Shown here: piece by piece, positions 34,140 through 42,759 of the stretch
Layout: every line of letters starts with the position of its first letter
How positions within the stretch are numbered: the first letter of the stretch is position 1
Origin: JAXDMU01 sp963762435
GTDB taxonomy: Bacteria > Pseudomonadota > Alphaproteobacteria > ATCC43930 > CGMCC-115725
Length of the DNA: 64,000 nt
Assembly: GCA_963762435.1 (NCBI GenBank)
Contig: CAVXLN010000015.1
Span: forward strand, 372,001-436,000
Direction of reading: 5' to 3'
Position numbers and translations under genes: made by a program
Notes under the pieces: generated by a model
The model's input: only the letters and a program-made list of their open reading frames with translations
What the model was told of the DNA's origin: nothing
Database searches by the model: none

Positions 34140-35474
34140 TCAATCATCCACACCATCCAACAGGACCAAGTCGAAGCGACCCTGCACCGATTCGGGCAAC
34201 TCGGCGGCCGAAAGTTCGTACTTGATGCTGAAGGATCTAGCAGCCTGACCATCCGGAAACCTGAATGCAAACGGCCTCAATGACCGAGGAATGCCATGCT
34301 TAATAGAGCTGACATGGAAGTGTACTCTCGATCCGCCCACGGTTGGGGCGTCATCGACCTCTGGTATTTGGGATCGCGGTCGTTTGAGCTCGAAGAGGGC
34401 CTGAATATCCATGTTGTCCCCTAGGCCACCAAAGCCGAATATTGAGGGACGAGATGGTGGTTTGGGAGGCTCGGGCCTCGATGGAGTTTCATGGATATCG
34501 AATAGAATGATATCTGACGGAAAGCTCAGGATGACATCGATATCGCTAGCTGGTGCCGTCCCTTCGTTCGCGACGATCAAATCTATCGTCAATGTCAGCC
34601 TCGCGTTCGAAGCCCATTCGGCTAGCTTGGTTAAGTACTGATCGTAGGCTTCATAGAACGCCGTGAGCCTCCGATTGTATTCGGGGAATTGCCTGGCAGC
34701 TAAATCCATGCTGTTTATTCTGGCGCCCAGCTGGGTGAGGTTCGCCGTTAAGGGATCTGTTGGATTCTTTGGGTCGTTCGGCAGGATGATACGCGGGTGT
34801 CGATCTCGCATCTCGGCCAAGCTAGCGGGGTCCGGAGCCTTGGGTGTCGAAGGAAGGCGGGTCTCAAACCGCGCCTGCCCGCCAAGCGCCAACAACGTCA
34901 GTTTCGGAAACCGAGCCTGAAGCCTCGCAACTTGCTGCTTAAGCTCCCGAATCTCCTTCTCCGCGGGGTCCGGTTCTTGCGGCAGTCGATCGCTATCGGG
35001 GATAGGAAGGACCGTGATCATCCGGGATCGGAGCTTCACCTCAAGCGGCAGGTCGGCAGTGGCCACCTGGACCATGCCGCCATCCTCCGGGCTGTAAGTC
35101 AGGACGCTCGCGATCAGGTGATCATCCATTACGGACGAGGACAGGCCATTGGTGGCGAAGTCGATAAGAGGCTCGGTTGTAATGAAGTGCCATTGGACGC
35201 CAGGACGTACATCGCGACCCGGGTTGCGAAGGTGCTCGGCCAGCCATCGAATGTATTTGTCGGCTCGATCCCGCAACCGAGCGGAGCGATTATGGACCTT
35301 CTGCTCCTCGAGTTCCCGCAACAGGACCGGTGAGGCGACCAACACCACCTTCTGCGCTCCCGTTAGGGCTACCCAGTCAATTTGATCAGGCCGCCGAAAA
35401 TGCAAAGCGGTGTTGGTATCGACAAAAACGTGGATCGTTAGTGGGGGCGGCATCTGGGTGCGGCGTGGTCGCAT
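34140..35474 (-). CDS. PIN-domain protein with C-terminal beta-sandwich-like region
   Basis: 444 residues. The N-terminal PIN domain (about 12-150) has VFVDTNTALHF (first Asp), LLRELEEQK (Glu), SSVMDDHLIASVL and VATADLPLEVKL, the acidic set of PIN ribonucleases. A coiled coil follows (about 165-190, EIRELKQQVARLQARF). Residues 300-444 look beta-rich (LTLTIDLIVANEGTAPASDI, DVILSFPSDIILFD). Its start overlaps the stop of a 69-residue gene, so the two are translated together. It could be an RNase effector with the small protein as partner, which is inferred. Confidence 0.75.
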   Translation of the reverse strand: MRPRRTQMPPPLTIHVFVDTNTALHFRRPDQIDWVALTGAQKVVLVASPVLLRELEEQKVHNRSARLRDRADKYIRWLAEHLRNPGRDVRPGVQWHFITTEPLIDFATNGLSSSVMDDHLIASVLTYSPEDGGMVQVATADLPLEVKLRSRMITVLPIPDSDRLPQEPDPAEKEIRELKQQVARLQARFPKLTLLALGGQARFETRLPSTPKAPDPASLAEMRDRHPRIILPNDPKNPTDPLTANLTQLGARINSMDLAARQFPEYNRRLTAFYEAYDQYLTKLAEWASNARLTLTIDLIVANEGTAPASDIDVILSFPSDIILFDIHETPSRPEPPKPPSRPSIFGFGGLGDNMDIQALFELKRPRSQIPEVDDAPTVGGSRVHFHVSSIKHGIPRSLRPFAFRFPDGQAARSFSIKYELSAAELPESVQGRFDLVLLDGVDD

Positions 35475-35683
35475 CAGCGCCCGGCGGCTTCGTCAATCAA
35501 GGCTTCAATTCGCTTTTGGACCTCGTCATCGCACCGATTGTGGGTGATGAGCTCTTTCATAGCGTCAGCAAGTGCGACAAGCCGTTTGTCGAGTTCTCCG
35601 GGCGACAAAGGACGATGACCCGGCCCATTCGAACGAAGCGGGGCTGGTTCGGTGGCGGTGGTAATTGAGGGCCGTTCGCTCAT
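35474..35683 (-). CDS. 69-residue partner of PIN protein
   Basis: Start ATG 35683 has AGGAG seven bases upstream. The much longer upstream frame lacks coding character. Sequence: MSERPSITTATEPAPLRSNG, then a helical C-terminus (LDKRLVALADAMKELITH, DDEVQKRIEALIDEAAG). The small acidic helical product resembles an antitoxin in size and position, upstream of and overlapping the PIN gene. No antitoxin family is recognised. Confidence 0.65.
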   Translation of the reverse strand: MSERPSITTATEPAPLRSNGPGHRPLSPGELDKRLVALADAMKELITHNRCDDEVQKRIEALIDEAAGR

Positions 35684-35837
35684 CAAAATGCTCCTTGAGG
35701 GTAGATCATAGCTCCTGGCGGACCTGCCGTCGGGCAGGAGCCGATCAAAAGCGCTCGATTTTGAGCGATTCACTTGCCAATGACAAATGTAGTATAAGTT
35801 TCGCGTTTTAGCACTGCATGTTGTGCGGAGTCGGCAA

Positions 35838-36020
35838 ATGGCGGAAAAAATTATCGGCGGCAAGTCCAATGGGAATGCGGCAGAACCTGGGGAGACCATT
35901 CAAAAAGGATTGAGCTCAGCGAACTTTCAGGCGCTCAGCCCAAGCCCGCCTCCTCCAGCCGCTCCGGTGTCCGGATCGCAGACCAGCGGTAAGGGCGCAA
36001 CGCCGAAATCCGGTGGTTAG
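35838..36020 (+). CDS. Small disordered protein with SSANFQAL motif (cassette 1)
   Basis: 60 residues from ATG 35838, with GGAG seven bases upstream. Low-complexity Gly/Ser/Pro/Ala, with SSANFQAL near residue 27. The same motif, also conserved at the DNA level, recurs in the small gene at 36483. The 3' end overlaps the next gene by 8 bases. The motif may be a short binding peptide; unknown. Confidence 0.55.
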   Translation: MAEKIIGGKSNGNAAEPGETIQKGLSSANFQALSPSPPPPAAPVSGSQTSGKGATPKSGG

Positions 36021-36483
36021 CGATCCCACCGCGTTCTGGTCGGCGATTGCGGCTGGAGGCTCCGCCGTAGCCGCGTTCGTGTCGCTTGTGGTGGCGTGGC
36101 AGGCCAGATCGATCCAAGGGGCGTCGGCCGACTTCAGCAACTGTCTCGAGGTGACCGAACAGCTCCGCGCCGCCGAGGCGCGCGTCCGGGACGCGGAAGG
36201 CGACAAGCGCACATTCGAGTTCAATGCGTTGCTGAACTTGTTCGAGGCGCTTGCCACGTTGCACAACGACAGGAAGCTAGCCCCCTCGACGAGAAAGATC
36301 GTCGGGAACTACCTGGTCCAGGTGCTGTCGTGGATCCGCAACGACGAGGGCATGAAGCGTCTCATGGAAGCCTCCGTAACCAGCGGCCAAACCTACGAGG
36401 AACTCGATCGATTCGAGAAACGGCACACGAACGAAATGTTGGAGCATTCCCGCCGTTACGCCATTCAACGAGGAAATAGGTGA
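36013..36483 (+). CDS. Single-TM protein (cassette 1)
   Basis: 156 residues from GTG 36013. One N-terminal membrane segment (FWSAIAAGGSAVAAFVSLVV, about 8-28), then a helical cytoplasmic region (FNALLNLFEALATLHNDRKL, IVGNYLVQVLSWIRND, ELDRFEKRHTNEM). The plan resembles DUF4760-type or abortive-infection-like membrane proteins, but identification is tentative. Overlaps both neighbours, so it is part of a four-gene co-translated set. Confidence 0.6.
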   Translation: MVSDPTAFWSAIAAGGSAVAAFVSLVVAWQARSIQGASADFSNCLEVTEQLRAAEARVRDAEGDKRTFEFNALLNLFEALATLHNDRKLAPSTRKIVGNYLVQVLSWIRNDEGMKRLMEASVTSGQTYEELDRFEKRHTNEMLEHSRRYAIQRGNR

Positions 36484-36671
36484 TGACGCAGAAGAGCGGA
36501 CCGCCGACCCGGACGAAGGACACGATGGCCCATGATGGCTGGTCCTCAGCGAACTTCCAGGGGCTCGGTCGCGACAAAGCCGGTTCCACCGATTCAAAGC
36601 AGCCCCCGGCGACACCGTCGAAGGAAAATGGTGGATCGGCAGCCACATCCAAATCCGAGCCTGTGAAATGA
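36483..36671 (+). CDS. Small disordered protein with SSANFQGL motif (cassette 2)
   Basis: 62 residues from ATG 36483, overlapping the previous stop (TGATG) with AGG just upstream. Lys/Ser/Pro-rich with SSANFQGL at about 21. Paralogous in motif to 35838-36020 but otherwise diverged. Precedes a second membrane protein. Confidence 0.55.
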   Translation: MTQKSGPPTRTKDTMAHDGWSSANFQGLGRDKAGSTDSKQPPATPSKENGGSAATSKSEPVK

Positions 36672-36709
36672 AAGGCAGATGACGCTCGGCAAGCAAACAC
36701 GATCCGACT

Positions 36710-37375
36710 ATGACGAGTAAGGCAAAGGCCATCGCTCGTTGGCTCGGGGTGATGTTCTCACTTCTGGCGGTAATCTTCGCGGCGCTGGGCTATGCGGGTA
36801 TATGGAGCAAGCTTCGCGGCGATGGCACGGTCGCCAAATTCGCTAACGGGCTGGATACGTCATATGCGGAAGATGTAAAGCGAGTCGTGTATCCGATGGA
36901 TCCTGAGTGGATACCACTACTCCGAATTATCAGGACTTACACGGCGCAGAAGCTTCCCCACGATCGACAGCCCATGGTCTTTGGTAGAGGGCAGGCTATC
37001 ACGTCAGCAAAATCAGATGTTGGCGAATGGACTGCTCCAACGACCCCAATTCTTCTGATTTACAAGGAGTGGCCGAACGGTGGCAACGGACCAATTGAGA
37101 AGGGCCGCGACTTTTTTGTAGTCGGGACGCTCGGGGATCTGCATGAGTGGATCAAGCGAGATCAAGCCGATTTCGATTTCTTCTGGCGCACGCTCATATT
37201 TGGCGGGCTTTCAGCATGCGTGGGCGTCTTTCTCGCGCTACCGGACAAGCGACCCATTGTCGCTTCGGCCTCGCAGATCGTTGAGACGGCATCGGCGCCT
37301 GTCGCAACGGCGCCCGTGGCTGAGACCGCGGGCAACGTTTCGCACGATGATAGCGACCCGGAGGAGGATACATAG
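36710..37375 (+). CDS. Two-TM membrane protein (cassette 2)
   Basis: 221 residues. Membrane segments at about 12-31 (GVMFSLLAVIFAALGYAGI) and 162-182 (LIFGGLSACVGVFLAL) enclose a loop of about 130 residues (YAEDVKRVVYPMDPEWIPLL, RDFFVVGTLGDLHEWIKRDQ), probably periplasmic. The tail is Ala/Thr-rich then acidic. No ribosome site is visible; a 13-codon frame (36679-36720) with a good site ends just past its start and could couple translation. Function unknown. Confidence 0.6.
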   Translation: MTSKAKAIARWLGVMFSLLAVIFAALGYAGIWSKLRGDGTVAKFANGLDTSYAEDVKRVVYPMDPEWIPLLRIIRTYTAQKLPHDRQPMVFGRGQAITSAKSDVGEWTAPTTPILLIYKEWPNGGNGPIEKGRDFFVVGTLGDLHEWIKRDQADFDFFWRTLIFGGLSACVGVFLALPDKRPIVASASQIVETASAPVATAPVAETAGNVSHDDSDPEEDT

Positions 37376-37379
37376 AACC

Positions 37380-37410
37380 CAAGCCCTTCGCGAGGCGCCG
37401 CGCGGGCTTG
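37380..37410 (+). terminator. Hairpin after the tandem cassettes
   Basis: CAAGCCC pairs with GGGCTTG, with an inner CGCG/CGCG possibility, five bases after the stop of 36710-37375. It lacks a long T-run. Confidence 0.45.
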
Positions 37411-37503
37411 TTGCCTCAGCAACGGCCCAAAACCGAAGGAGTCAGGCACCCCCTAGCTCAAAGCGAGCCAAGCCCTTTCATGACACAAACCTGGTTCCGA
37501 CCT

Positions 37504-37974
37504 CTAAGCGGACGTTGGCGGTTGGTTGCATAAGCCCTCTGGATCAACCAGGTACTGGTCGATGAACTCAGAGAAGCTGTTCGCGACAAACCGATCCGGG
37601 GACCCACCAATCAAAGCTACCTTGCCGCGATTGGGGCCTTCTGAGCAACACACCGCCCATGCCCAACACCAGATCAGATAGTCAGCGAAGAACAGGTAGC
37701 TTGCGGCTTCGCCAGCGATCTCGGGATCACTCACTGCGTGCTCATACTCGTCAGGAATGTTTTTCACGCGACCGAGCGACCACCACGTCGCGTCACCATC
37801 GTCCCACAAATCCTCGCTCGGAGCGGTCTCAAGGAGGTAGCGGCGGAAATCTTCAGGTAAACGAAGCCTGTAGCGATCTTCCAGGCAACTCACGAGAGCC
37901 GAAGCATCCTCAGCCGCGACTTGGCCCTGAGATGTTCGCGACCACCAATCCCGCAGTGTGACGTGCGGCTTCAT
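37504..37974 (-). CDS. SMI1/KNR4 (SUKH) family protein
   Basis: 156 residues. The SUKH pattern runs from about 35 to 145: LPEDFRRYLLETAPSEDLW, ATWWSLGRVKNIPDEY, YLFFADYLIWCWAWAVCC and KVALIGGSPDRFVANSFSEF. Many SUKH proteins are immunity proteins against nuclease toxins of contact or secreted systems. No toxin gene lies beside it, so it is an orphan immunity-type gene, consistent with island cargo. Confidence 0.8.
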   Translation of the reverse strand: MKPHVTLRDWWSRTSQGQVAAEDASALVSCLEDRYRLRLPEDFRRYLLETAPSEDLWDDGDATWWSLGRVKNIPDEYEHAVSDPEIAGEAASYLFFADYLIWCWAWAVCCSEGPNRGKVALIGGSPDRFVANSFSEFIDQYLVDPEGLCNQPPTSA

Positions 37975-38143
37975 TTGGAGTGCAGACCCTCTTCCAGCCC
38001 ACTGTCATCCGAAGCGTACCAGCTGAATCGGCTGCCCGCCATTGGCAGCTAACCACCCCCGACCGGATGTTGAGCATGGGTACAAAGTGTCAGATTTTAT
38101 CACCTACGATAGGGTGACAACTCACGGCAATCGGTCGAGGGCG

Positions 38144-38629
38144 TCAAAGCCCGAATGCCGGGATATGGGCCGCGATCTCGTCGAAGCTAATCGAGGAGCC
38201 GAAATGGGCGCACTCAACCGGGTACTTTTCCAGATACTTCCTTGGCGCTATGATGATGGTGTCGAAATCCGAATATAGGAGGCGCGGATTGGTCGCCATG
38301 TGGCGCCCGCGCACGGCGTAGTCCTGTGGTTGGAACGGAGAGAAGACAGCATCGACCTTCGCTTCGATGTGAAGTGCGAAGCGATCAGGACCGTCGCCAA
38401 TGCCGAACAGCAGCAGGATGTCGGTTTCGGATTGCCGATTGACCTCATCCACCGACGCCCACCAGTTACGCCACCATTTCACCGCCTTGCGCTTCTCCAG
38501 CTCCTCGGCCAAAAGGCGGGCGCTCGAGGCAACGCTGGCGAATTTCGTCCGGCCCAGCAGCCATTCGGCAAAGGAAGGCGAGGCGCGGACTTGGTCCGCG
38601 AATAGTCCGCAAAGTTCGTCTTCCCTCAT
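38144..38629 (-). CDS. PD-(D/E)XK nuclease-like protein
   Basis: 161 residues from ATG 38629, with GGAG six bases upstream; an in-frame ATG at 38644 overlaps that site. The core SETDILLLFGIGDGPDRF then ALHIEAKVDAVFSPFQPQDY gives Asp, the ExK pair (EAK) and a following Gln/Tyr, the usual order in restriction-endonuclease-fold proteins. N-terminal helices (about 1-70) precede it. A lone nuclease with no methylase nearby; role unknown, perhaps defence. Confidence 0.65.
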   Translation of the reverse strand: MREDELCGLFADQVRASPSFAEWLLGRTKFASVASSARLLAEELEKRKAVKWWRNWWASVDEVNRQSETDILLLFGIGDGPDRFALHIEAKVDAVFSPFQPQDYAVRGRHMATNPRLLYSDFDTIIIAPRKYLEKYPVECAHFGSSISFDEIAAHIPAFGL

Positions 38630-38792
38630 GTTCTTCTCCGACAACCATCTCGGCTCGGTGATGGCCTCGCCTCATGCCACGGAACGTCTCAGCGGCGACG
38701 TGCTCAGAACCGGGTGACCTCGATGCCGGTAGAGAATTCCTAGCGCAACATATTGTCGGCCGGATACCATGGCGCCGGGAAGTCGTTTCGGG

Positions 38793-40568
38793 TTAGGGCT
38801 GGCCTTTTCCTTTGGAGGGGACGTACTTACCACCCTCGTACCGGTACCGAACATCCGAAACCGAGACCAGTTTGATGGGGCCAGGGCCGTCGGGCAGGTC
38901 GGTTCCGGTGGCTTTCACGATGAAATCCGGCCAATCCTTCTTTCCGGTGGGGTCGATCGCCAAGATCCCCGTCCATGAATAGCAAGGCAGGTCTTCGCCG
39001 GGAACGAGGGCGGCCCCTAGCGCGACTTCCCGGCAGCCCGCCCCGCTATCGTCTCCGGCGGTTTGTATGATCCCCACAGCGCGCCATCCGCTCGCCGGGT
39101 CGAATGCAAGGATGTTCTTGAAAGTACCCTCTATGCCCTGACCGCCGCCGGTGTCAGTCAATGTCATAGCCGCCCTATCCTCACTCAACGCGTATATGTC
39201 GACAACGACCCGCGCAGGAGAGTCGAACGCGGCGTTTTCATCGGCCAGATCGGGCGCCTCGCCGAAGGAGCCAACCTCGGCAACATTTGGTTGGGGCCAA
39301 GCCCAATCCGACAGCGCGCCGTTCTCATAGCGGAAAGTTACGGCACCGACATGCGCCCCGCATGGGTGGCAGTCTTCTCCCTTAGTTGCTAGGAACACCA
39401 CTCGATAGTTCGTGCCGGATACCGAAAAATCCCGAGAAAACAGAATTCTGGTGGCCTTCATAAGTGCTGGCGTGGCGCTGCTTCCATACAAATACTGAGG
39501 AGCCTTGTCCTCGACGGGCGTGTTTGACGGAAGCTCGTCCCCAACCTTCCAGCTACTCGATATCGCCTGCCCGGACTCTATCTGCTCTGCCGTCATGAAC
39601 CCAGACAGGTCTGCCTTTTCCTTTGTCGCCTGTGCTTGCCCTTGGGCTGCGGCAAGATTGAAGAAGACATATGCCAGCACTTTGTTCTGCCGGATCCCGG
39701 TGTCCCATCGACCGGCATTGTAGAACCGCCCAAGGGCTTCTTGGGCATCCGCATTGCCTTGAGCGGCAGCCTTTAGGAAAAACTGGATCGACGCCTTGAC
39801 ATCTTGCGTCACGCCGGTGCCGTTGAAGTACATGGCACCCATATCGAATTGGGCTTCGGCATAGCCCTGATCGGCAGCCTTCTCCATCCATTTCCGTGCC
39901 TGCACGGCGTCCTGCGGAATCCCGTCGCCCGAGAGGTACATGGTTGACAACATGAACTCCGCCTTCGCATTCCCCTGATCAGCGGCCTTACGGAGCCATT
40001 TCGCCGCCTCTTTGTTGTCGACCTGTGTTCCGTTGCCTTGCCGATACGCCATGCCCGTTACGACCTGGCCAATGACGTCACCTTGCTCACCGGCCTTCCT
40101 AACCCAGGTAAACGCGTCGGACTCGCTCTTCGGAATACCCAGACCATCACTGTAGAACCGGGAAACATTGAGCATCGCCGGGACATATCCCTGATCGGCA
40201 GCCTTGCGATACCATTCCATAGCCGCGCCGTAATCCATAGCCGCGCCAAGCCCAATCTCGTAGGCGATCCCGAGCTTGTTCTGCGCCTCCGCGCTCCCAT
40301 TTTCGGCGGCCCTGCGGTACCAGCTCACCGCCTCACTATTGTCCTGTCGAATTCCTTTTCCGCTCGCATACAGCTTGGCGAACTCGATCTGATTTGAGGC
40401 TTTCCATTGCCCGGCCCATAGCTCCAGGACGCGATCGGCAGCTGCGAGGTCACCCGAACGCGCCTCGGAGATGGCATCCTTCAAGGTGGTCGAGGTGATG
40501 ACAATTACGGATAGCGCGCCAACAACGGCTGCTGCGGTCGCCAGAACGACAATGCCGCTCCTGTTCAT
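38793..40568 (-). CDS. Sel1-repeat protein with C-terminal beta domain
   Basis: 591 residues. N-terminal membrane anchor or signal (IVVLATAAAVVGALSVIVI, about 5-24). Six to seven Sel1-like TPR repeats span about 60-310 (AVSWYRRAAENGSAEAQNKL, AMEWYRKAADQGYVPAML, ARKWMEKAADQGYAEAQF, SIQFFLKAAAQGNADAQE). The C-terminal 230 residues are a separate beta-rich region (NYRVVFLATKGEDCHPCGAH, YENGALSDWAW) with Cys residues that may pair. Sel1 proteins usually scaffold signalling or secretion complexes. Probably periplasmic; substrate unknown. Last gene before the right end of the element. Confidence 0.75.
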   Translation of the reverse strand: MNRSGIVVLATAAAVVGALSVIVITSTTLKDAISEARSGDLAAADRVLELWAGQWKASNQIEFAKLYASGKGIRQDNSEAVSWYRRAAENGSAEAQNKLGIAYEIGLGAAMDYGAAMEWYRKAADQGYVPAMLNVSRFYSDGLGIPKSESDAFTWVRKAGEQGDVIGQVVTGMAYRQGNGTQVDNKEAAKWLRKAADQGNAKAEFMLSTMYLSGDGIPQDAVQARKWMEKAADQGYAEAQFDMGAMYFNGTGVTQDVKASIQFFLKAAAQGNADAQEALGRFYNAGRWDTGIRQNKVLAYVFFNLAAAQGQAQATKEKADLSGFMTAEQIESGQAISSSWKVGDELPSNTPVEDKAPQYLYGSSATPALMKATRILFSRDFSVSGTNYRVVFLATKGEDCHPCGAHVGAVTFRYENGALSDWAWPQPNVAEVGSFGEAPDLADENAAFDSPARVVVDIYALSEDRAAMTLTDTGGGQGIEGTFKNILAFDPASGWRAVGIIQTAGDDSGAGCREVALGAALVPGEDLPCYSWTGILAIDPTGKKDWPDFIVKATGTDLPDGPGPIKLVSVSDVRYRYEGGKYVPSKGKGQP

Positions 40569-40857
40569 GTTCTACGCCTCGCCCCCTTTTTCGCCGTAAG
40601 CGAGTACACAGCTTGCGTTCGACGATCAAGTGGGTGCTCAACCGACCATTGAGCTTTTGCGGGCGGCGGTGCCGCGTTCCCGCTGCAAGCTGCGGCGTCA
40701 GGCTGCCGCACTGCGGGCGGTTCTGTCGCGACCCTCAAGATGACGATGCCGGGAAGTAAAGGCCGACGGCCATGGCCCGCCATCAGAGAACGGCTAGAGG
40801 TCTTGATACGTCGCTGCTGACGCCAGGACGAAATGTTGCAAATTCAATGGGTTGCGT
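40569..40857. other. Non-coding right-terminal region of the large element
   Basis: No gene is supported. A minus-strand frame (40565-40783) is only the region upstream of the Sel1 gene. The last bases before the inverted repeat contain GGTTGCG (about 40850-40856), echoing CTGGTTGCG near 1498-1507 at the other end, a possible shared subterminal site. Confidence 0.4.
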
Positions 40858-40872
40858 TGGTTATTTTGCGCC
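40858..40872 (-). repeat. Right terminal inverted repeat of the large element
   Basis: TGGTTATTTTGCGCC, complement GGCGCAAAATAACCA; 14 of 15 matching the left end at 1444-1458. Confidence 0.65.
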
Positions 40873-40874
40873 AT

Positions 40875-40893
40875 AATGGCGGGATTTTTTCGC
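40875..40893 (+). repeat. Right imperfect direct repeat flanking the large element
   Basis: AATGGCGGGATTTTTTCGC, related to 1422-1437. It marks where the interrupted gene resumes. Confidence 0.45.
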
Positions 40894-42589
40894 TCCACGC
40901 CTCAGATCCGATAGCGATGTTCAACTCATAAATAAGACGACATTCTTGGGTGACGTCATATTCGCGTCAAGTTCTATTTACGGTTCATTGATCTTGGATG
41001 GATCTATTTTTTCAAAAAATTTCATGGGAGAACGTATGGATATTACCGAAGGTCTTTCGATTGTTCAGGCAAAAGTTTCTGGTTACTTCGATCTGCGGGG
41101 AGCGAAGATCACCGGACAAATGGCGCTATATAGATCCTCCTTTTCGGGGAACCTGCAAGCGGACTCGTTGATTGCAAAAGGTGACGTCTATTTTGGCCAG
41201 AGTGATTTCAAAGGCAATATCGAATTACCGAACTCTAACATTACTGGAGATATCGTTATAAGAAATTCTCAAATCGAAGGGTCATTGGAAGCCGACTCTA
41301 TTAATGTCGGTGGAAAGCTAGCAATTTACGACAGAACATCAATTGGTGGTCAGACCATCTTTCGGGGGGCGCAAACAAGGAACAACTTGGAGATATTTAA
41401 TTCTTCTTTGCGCGGTTATTTTGACGCCAACTCCGCAAATATCGGAAGCAATATGTTTATAAGAGATTCTGAGTTTTTTGGTAACGTGGATCTCAATGGC
41501 GCAAGAACGAGGCTAAGCTTAGAAGCAAATCGCTCGCGATTTTCCTCTATCGTGAGTCTCGAATCATTTACGGCCGGTTCGTATGGCTTCATACGATTTT
41601 CGACAATGTATGATACTTTTCACATCGAAGCAGCAAATTTTGGAAGCGAGTTGCAGTTAAATGGTACCAAATTCTCAAAGACGGCATTCTTTAACAACAT
41701 AAAGGTTGCCAATCAGATTAAGCTCGACGACACCATCGGGACTTTTTTTGATCTATCCGGCATTTCCGCCCAGAGCCTATCTTTAAGAAGAGTATCTTGG
41801 TGGTGCTATGGAAGTACCCTTTGGACCGACAATAGCCCTTCTTCGAAGGATCTACACAAGACGCATCCGGCTACGTGGCCCCTCGGAAGCGAAATATGGA
41901 AGAACTTTAGTTGTGAGAACGGTAAACCAGAAGATATACCAGCCCTTTCTCTTCAGAATGCGCGCCTAAATGTACTCCGTAGTACGTCCGGGTCGTGGCC
42001 TCCAACGCTCTATCTTCAAGGTCTACATTTCGATCGTGAGGACAGCTTGGCTGACACACTGTATGATAAACTATACCAGCGCACCTCAATGGAATGGATC
42101 GACTGGTTAGCGCGCGATAGGATATTTAGTGTCGAGCCTTATACGCAGCTAAGCTCTGTCTTCCTTGCAGCGGGAAACCGCAGGATAGCAGAGGACATTC
42201 AGATCGCGGGCAGCGATCGAGACCGAGACTCAAGCTGGTCGGATGGTGACTGGTATTACTGGTTCTGGATGAAGCTATTTGGTTACACTGTCGGATATGG
42301 GATCGGATCTTATACCTTCCGCGTTTTGATACCAATCATAATCTTGCTCGTCGCAGGAGTTATCGTTGGTCGTTTTCTATCACCGATCCGAAAACATAGC
42401 GCCTATTGGTGGCTATTCGCCAGTTTACATCGTTTGCTGCCTGTCATAGGCTTGGGAAAGGAATTCGATGAGCATTTTAACGAAAACGGAAATCTAAGTA
42501 GATACCAGCGATTATATTTCGTAATTCATACACTCTCGGGGTGGGTACTTGGAGGTTTCTTATTGGCGGCCCTTGGAAAATTACGCTGA
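40877..42589 (+). pseudogene. 3' half of pentapeptide/beta-helix membrane protein gene
   Basis: The frame is open from just after a stop at 40874 to 42589. The part before the TTG at 40946 (RDFFAPRLRSDSDV, LINKTTFLGDVIFAS) still reads as the same repeat protein, so the gene did not begin at 40946. About 250 residues of beta-helix repeats follow (LRGAKITGQMALYRSSF, QADSLIAKGDVYFGQSDF). A membrane-anchored C-terminus follows (YTFRVLIPIIILLVAGVIVG and LSGWVLGGFLLAALG). Together with 992-1437 it makes one protein of roughly 700 residues. A TTG-started remnant may still be translated, but it lacks the signal peptide. Confidence 0.7.
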
Positions 42590-42733
42590 ACCTTCCAGGA
42601 TGATTTGAATCCCATCCTCTTCGGTGGAATTTGCACATTCGATCCCGCCTAGGGGGCCATTTTCGGGAGCCTTCAAATTGACGTCATACCTCTGCTCGTT
42701 CGAGCGATTGCGTACGGAATAAGCTAAGATCAT
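42581..42733 (-). CDS. Possible 50-residue open frame
   Basis: A minus-strand frame from ATG 42733 (MILAYSVRNRSNEQRYDVNL, then EDGIQIILEGSA) fills the gap between the pseudogene and the VOC gene and overlaps the pseudogene's last codons. No ribosome site is evident. It may be a remnant; I cannot tell. Confidence 0.2.
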   Translation of the reverse strand: MILAYSVRNRSNEQRYDVNLKAPENGPLGGIECANSTEEDGIQIILEGSA

Positions 42734-42759
42734 TGAGGCGGTCACTTCCCGAGGATCCC

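Larger units (their letters stand above)
1444..40872. mobile_element. Candidate 39.4-kb cargo-carrying transposon or island
   Basis: The interval is bounded by GGCGCAAAGTAACCA (1444-1458) and the complement of GGCGCAAAATAACCA (40858-40872), 14 of 15 matching. It separates two halves of one gene. Its left end carries a winged-helix gene convergent with an IS1595-type transposase, the same layout as the nested element at 2534-6394, whose movement is shown by a target duplication. A serine recombinase/ParB operon is an alternative mobility module. Cargo is dominated by predicted nucleases, helicases, ATPases and small regulators. The boundaries are seen directly; which enzyme moves it is inferred. 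A clean 8-bp duplication, expected for IS1595, was not found, so later rearrangement is likely. Confidence 0.65.

Noticed and set aside
1436..40880. An 8-bp target duplication at the large element
   Set aside because: GCAATTAA on the left and ATAATGGC on the right do not match; only the imperfect longer repeat is reported.
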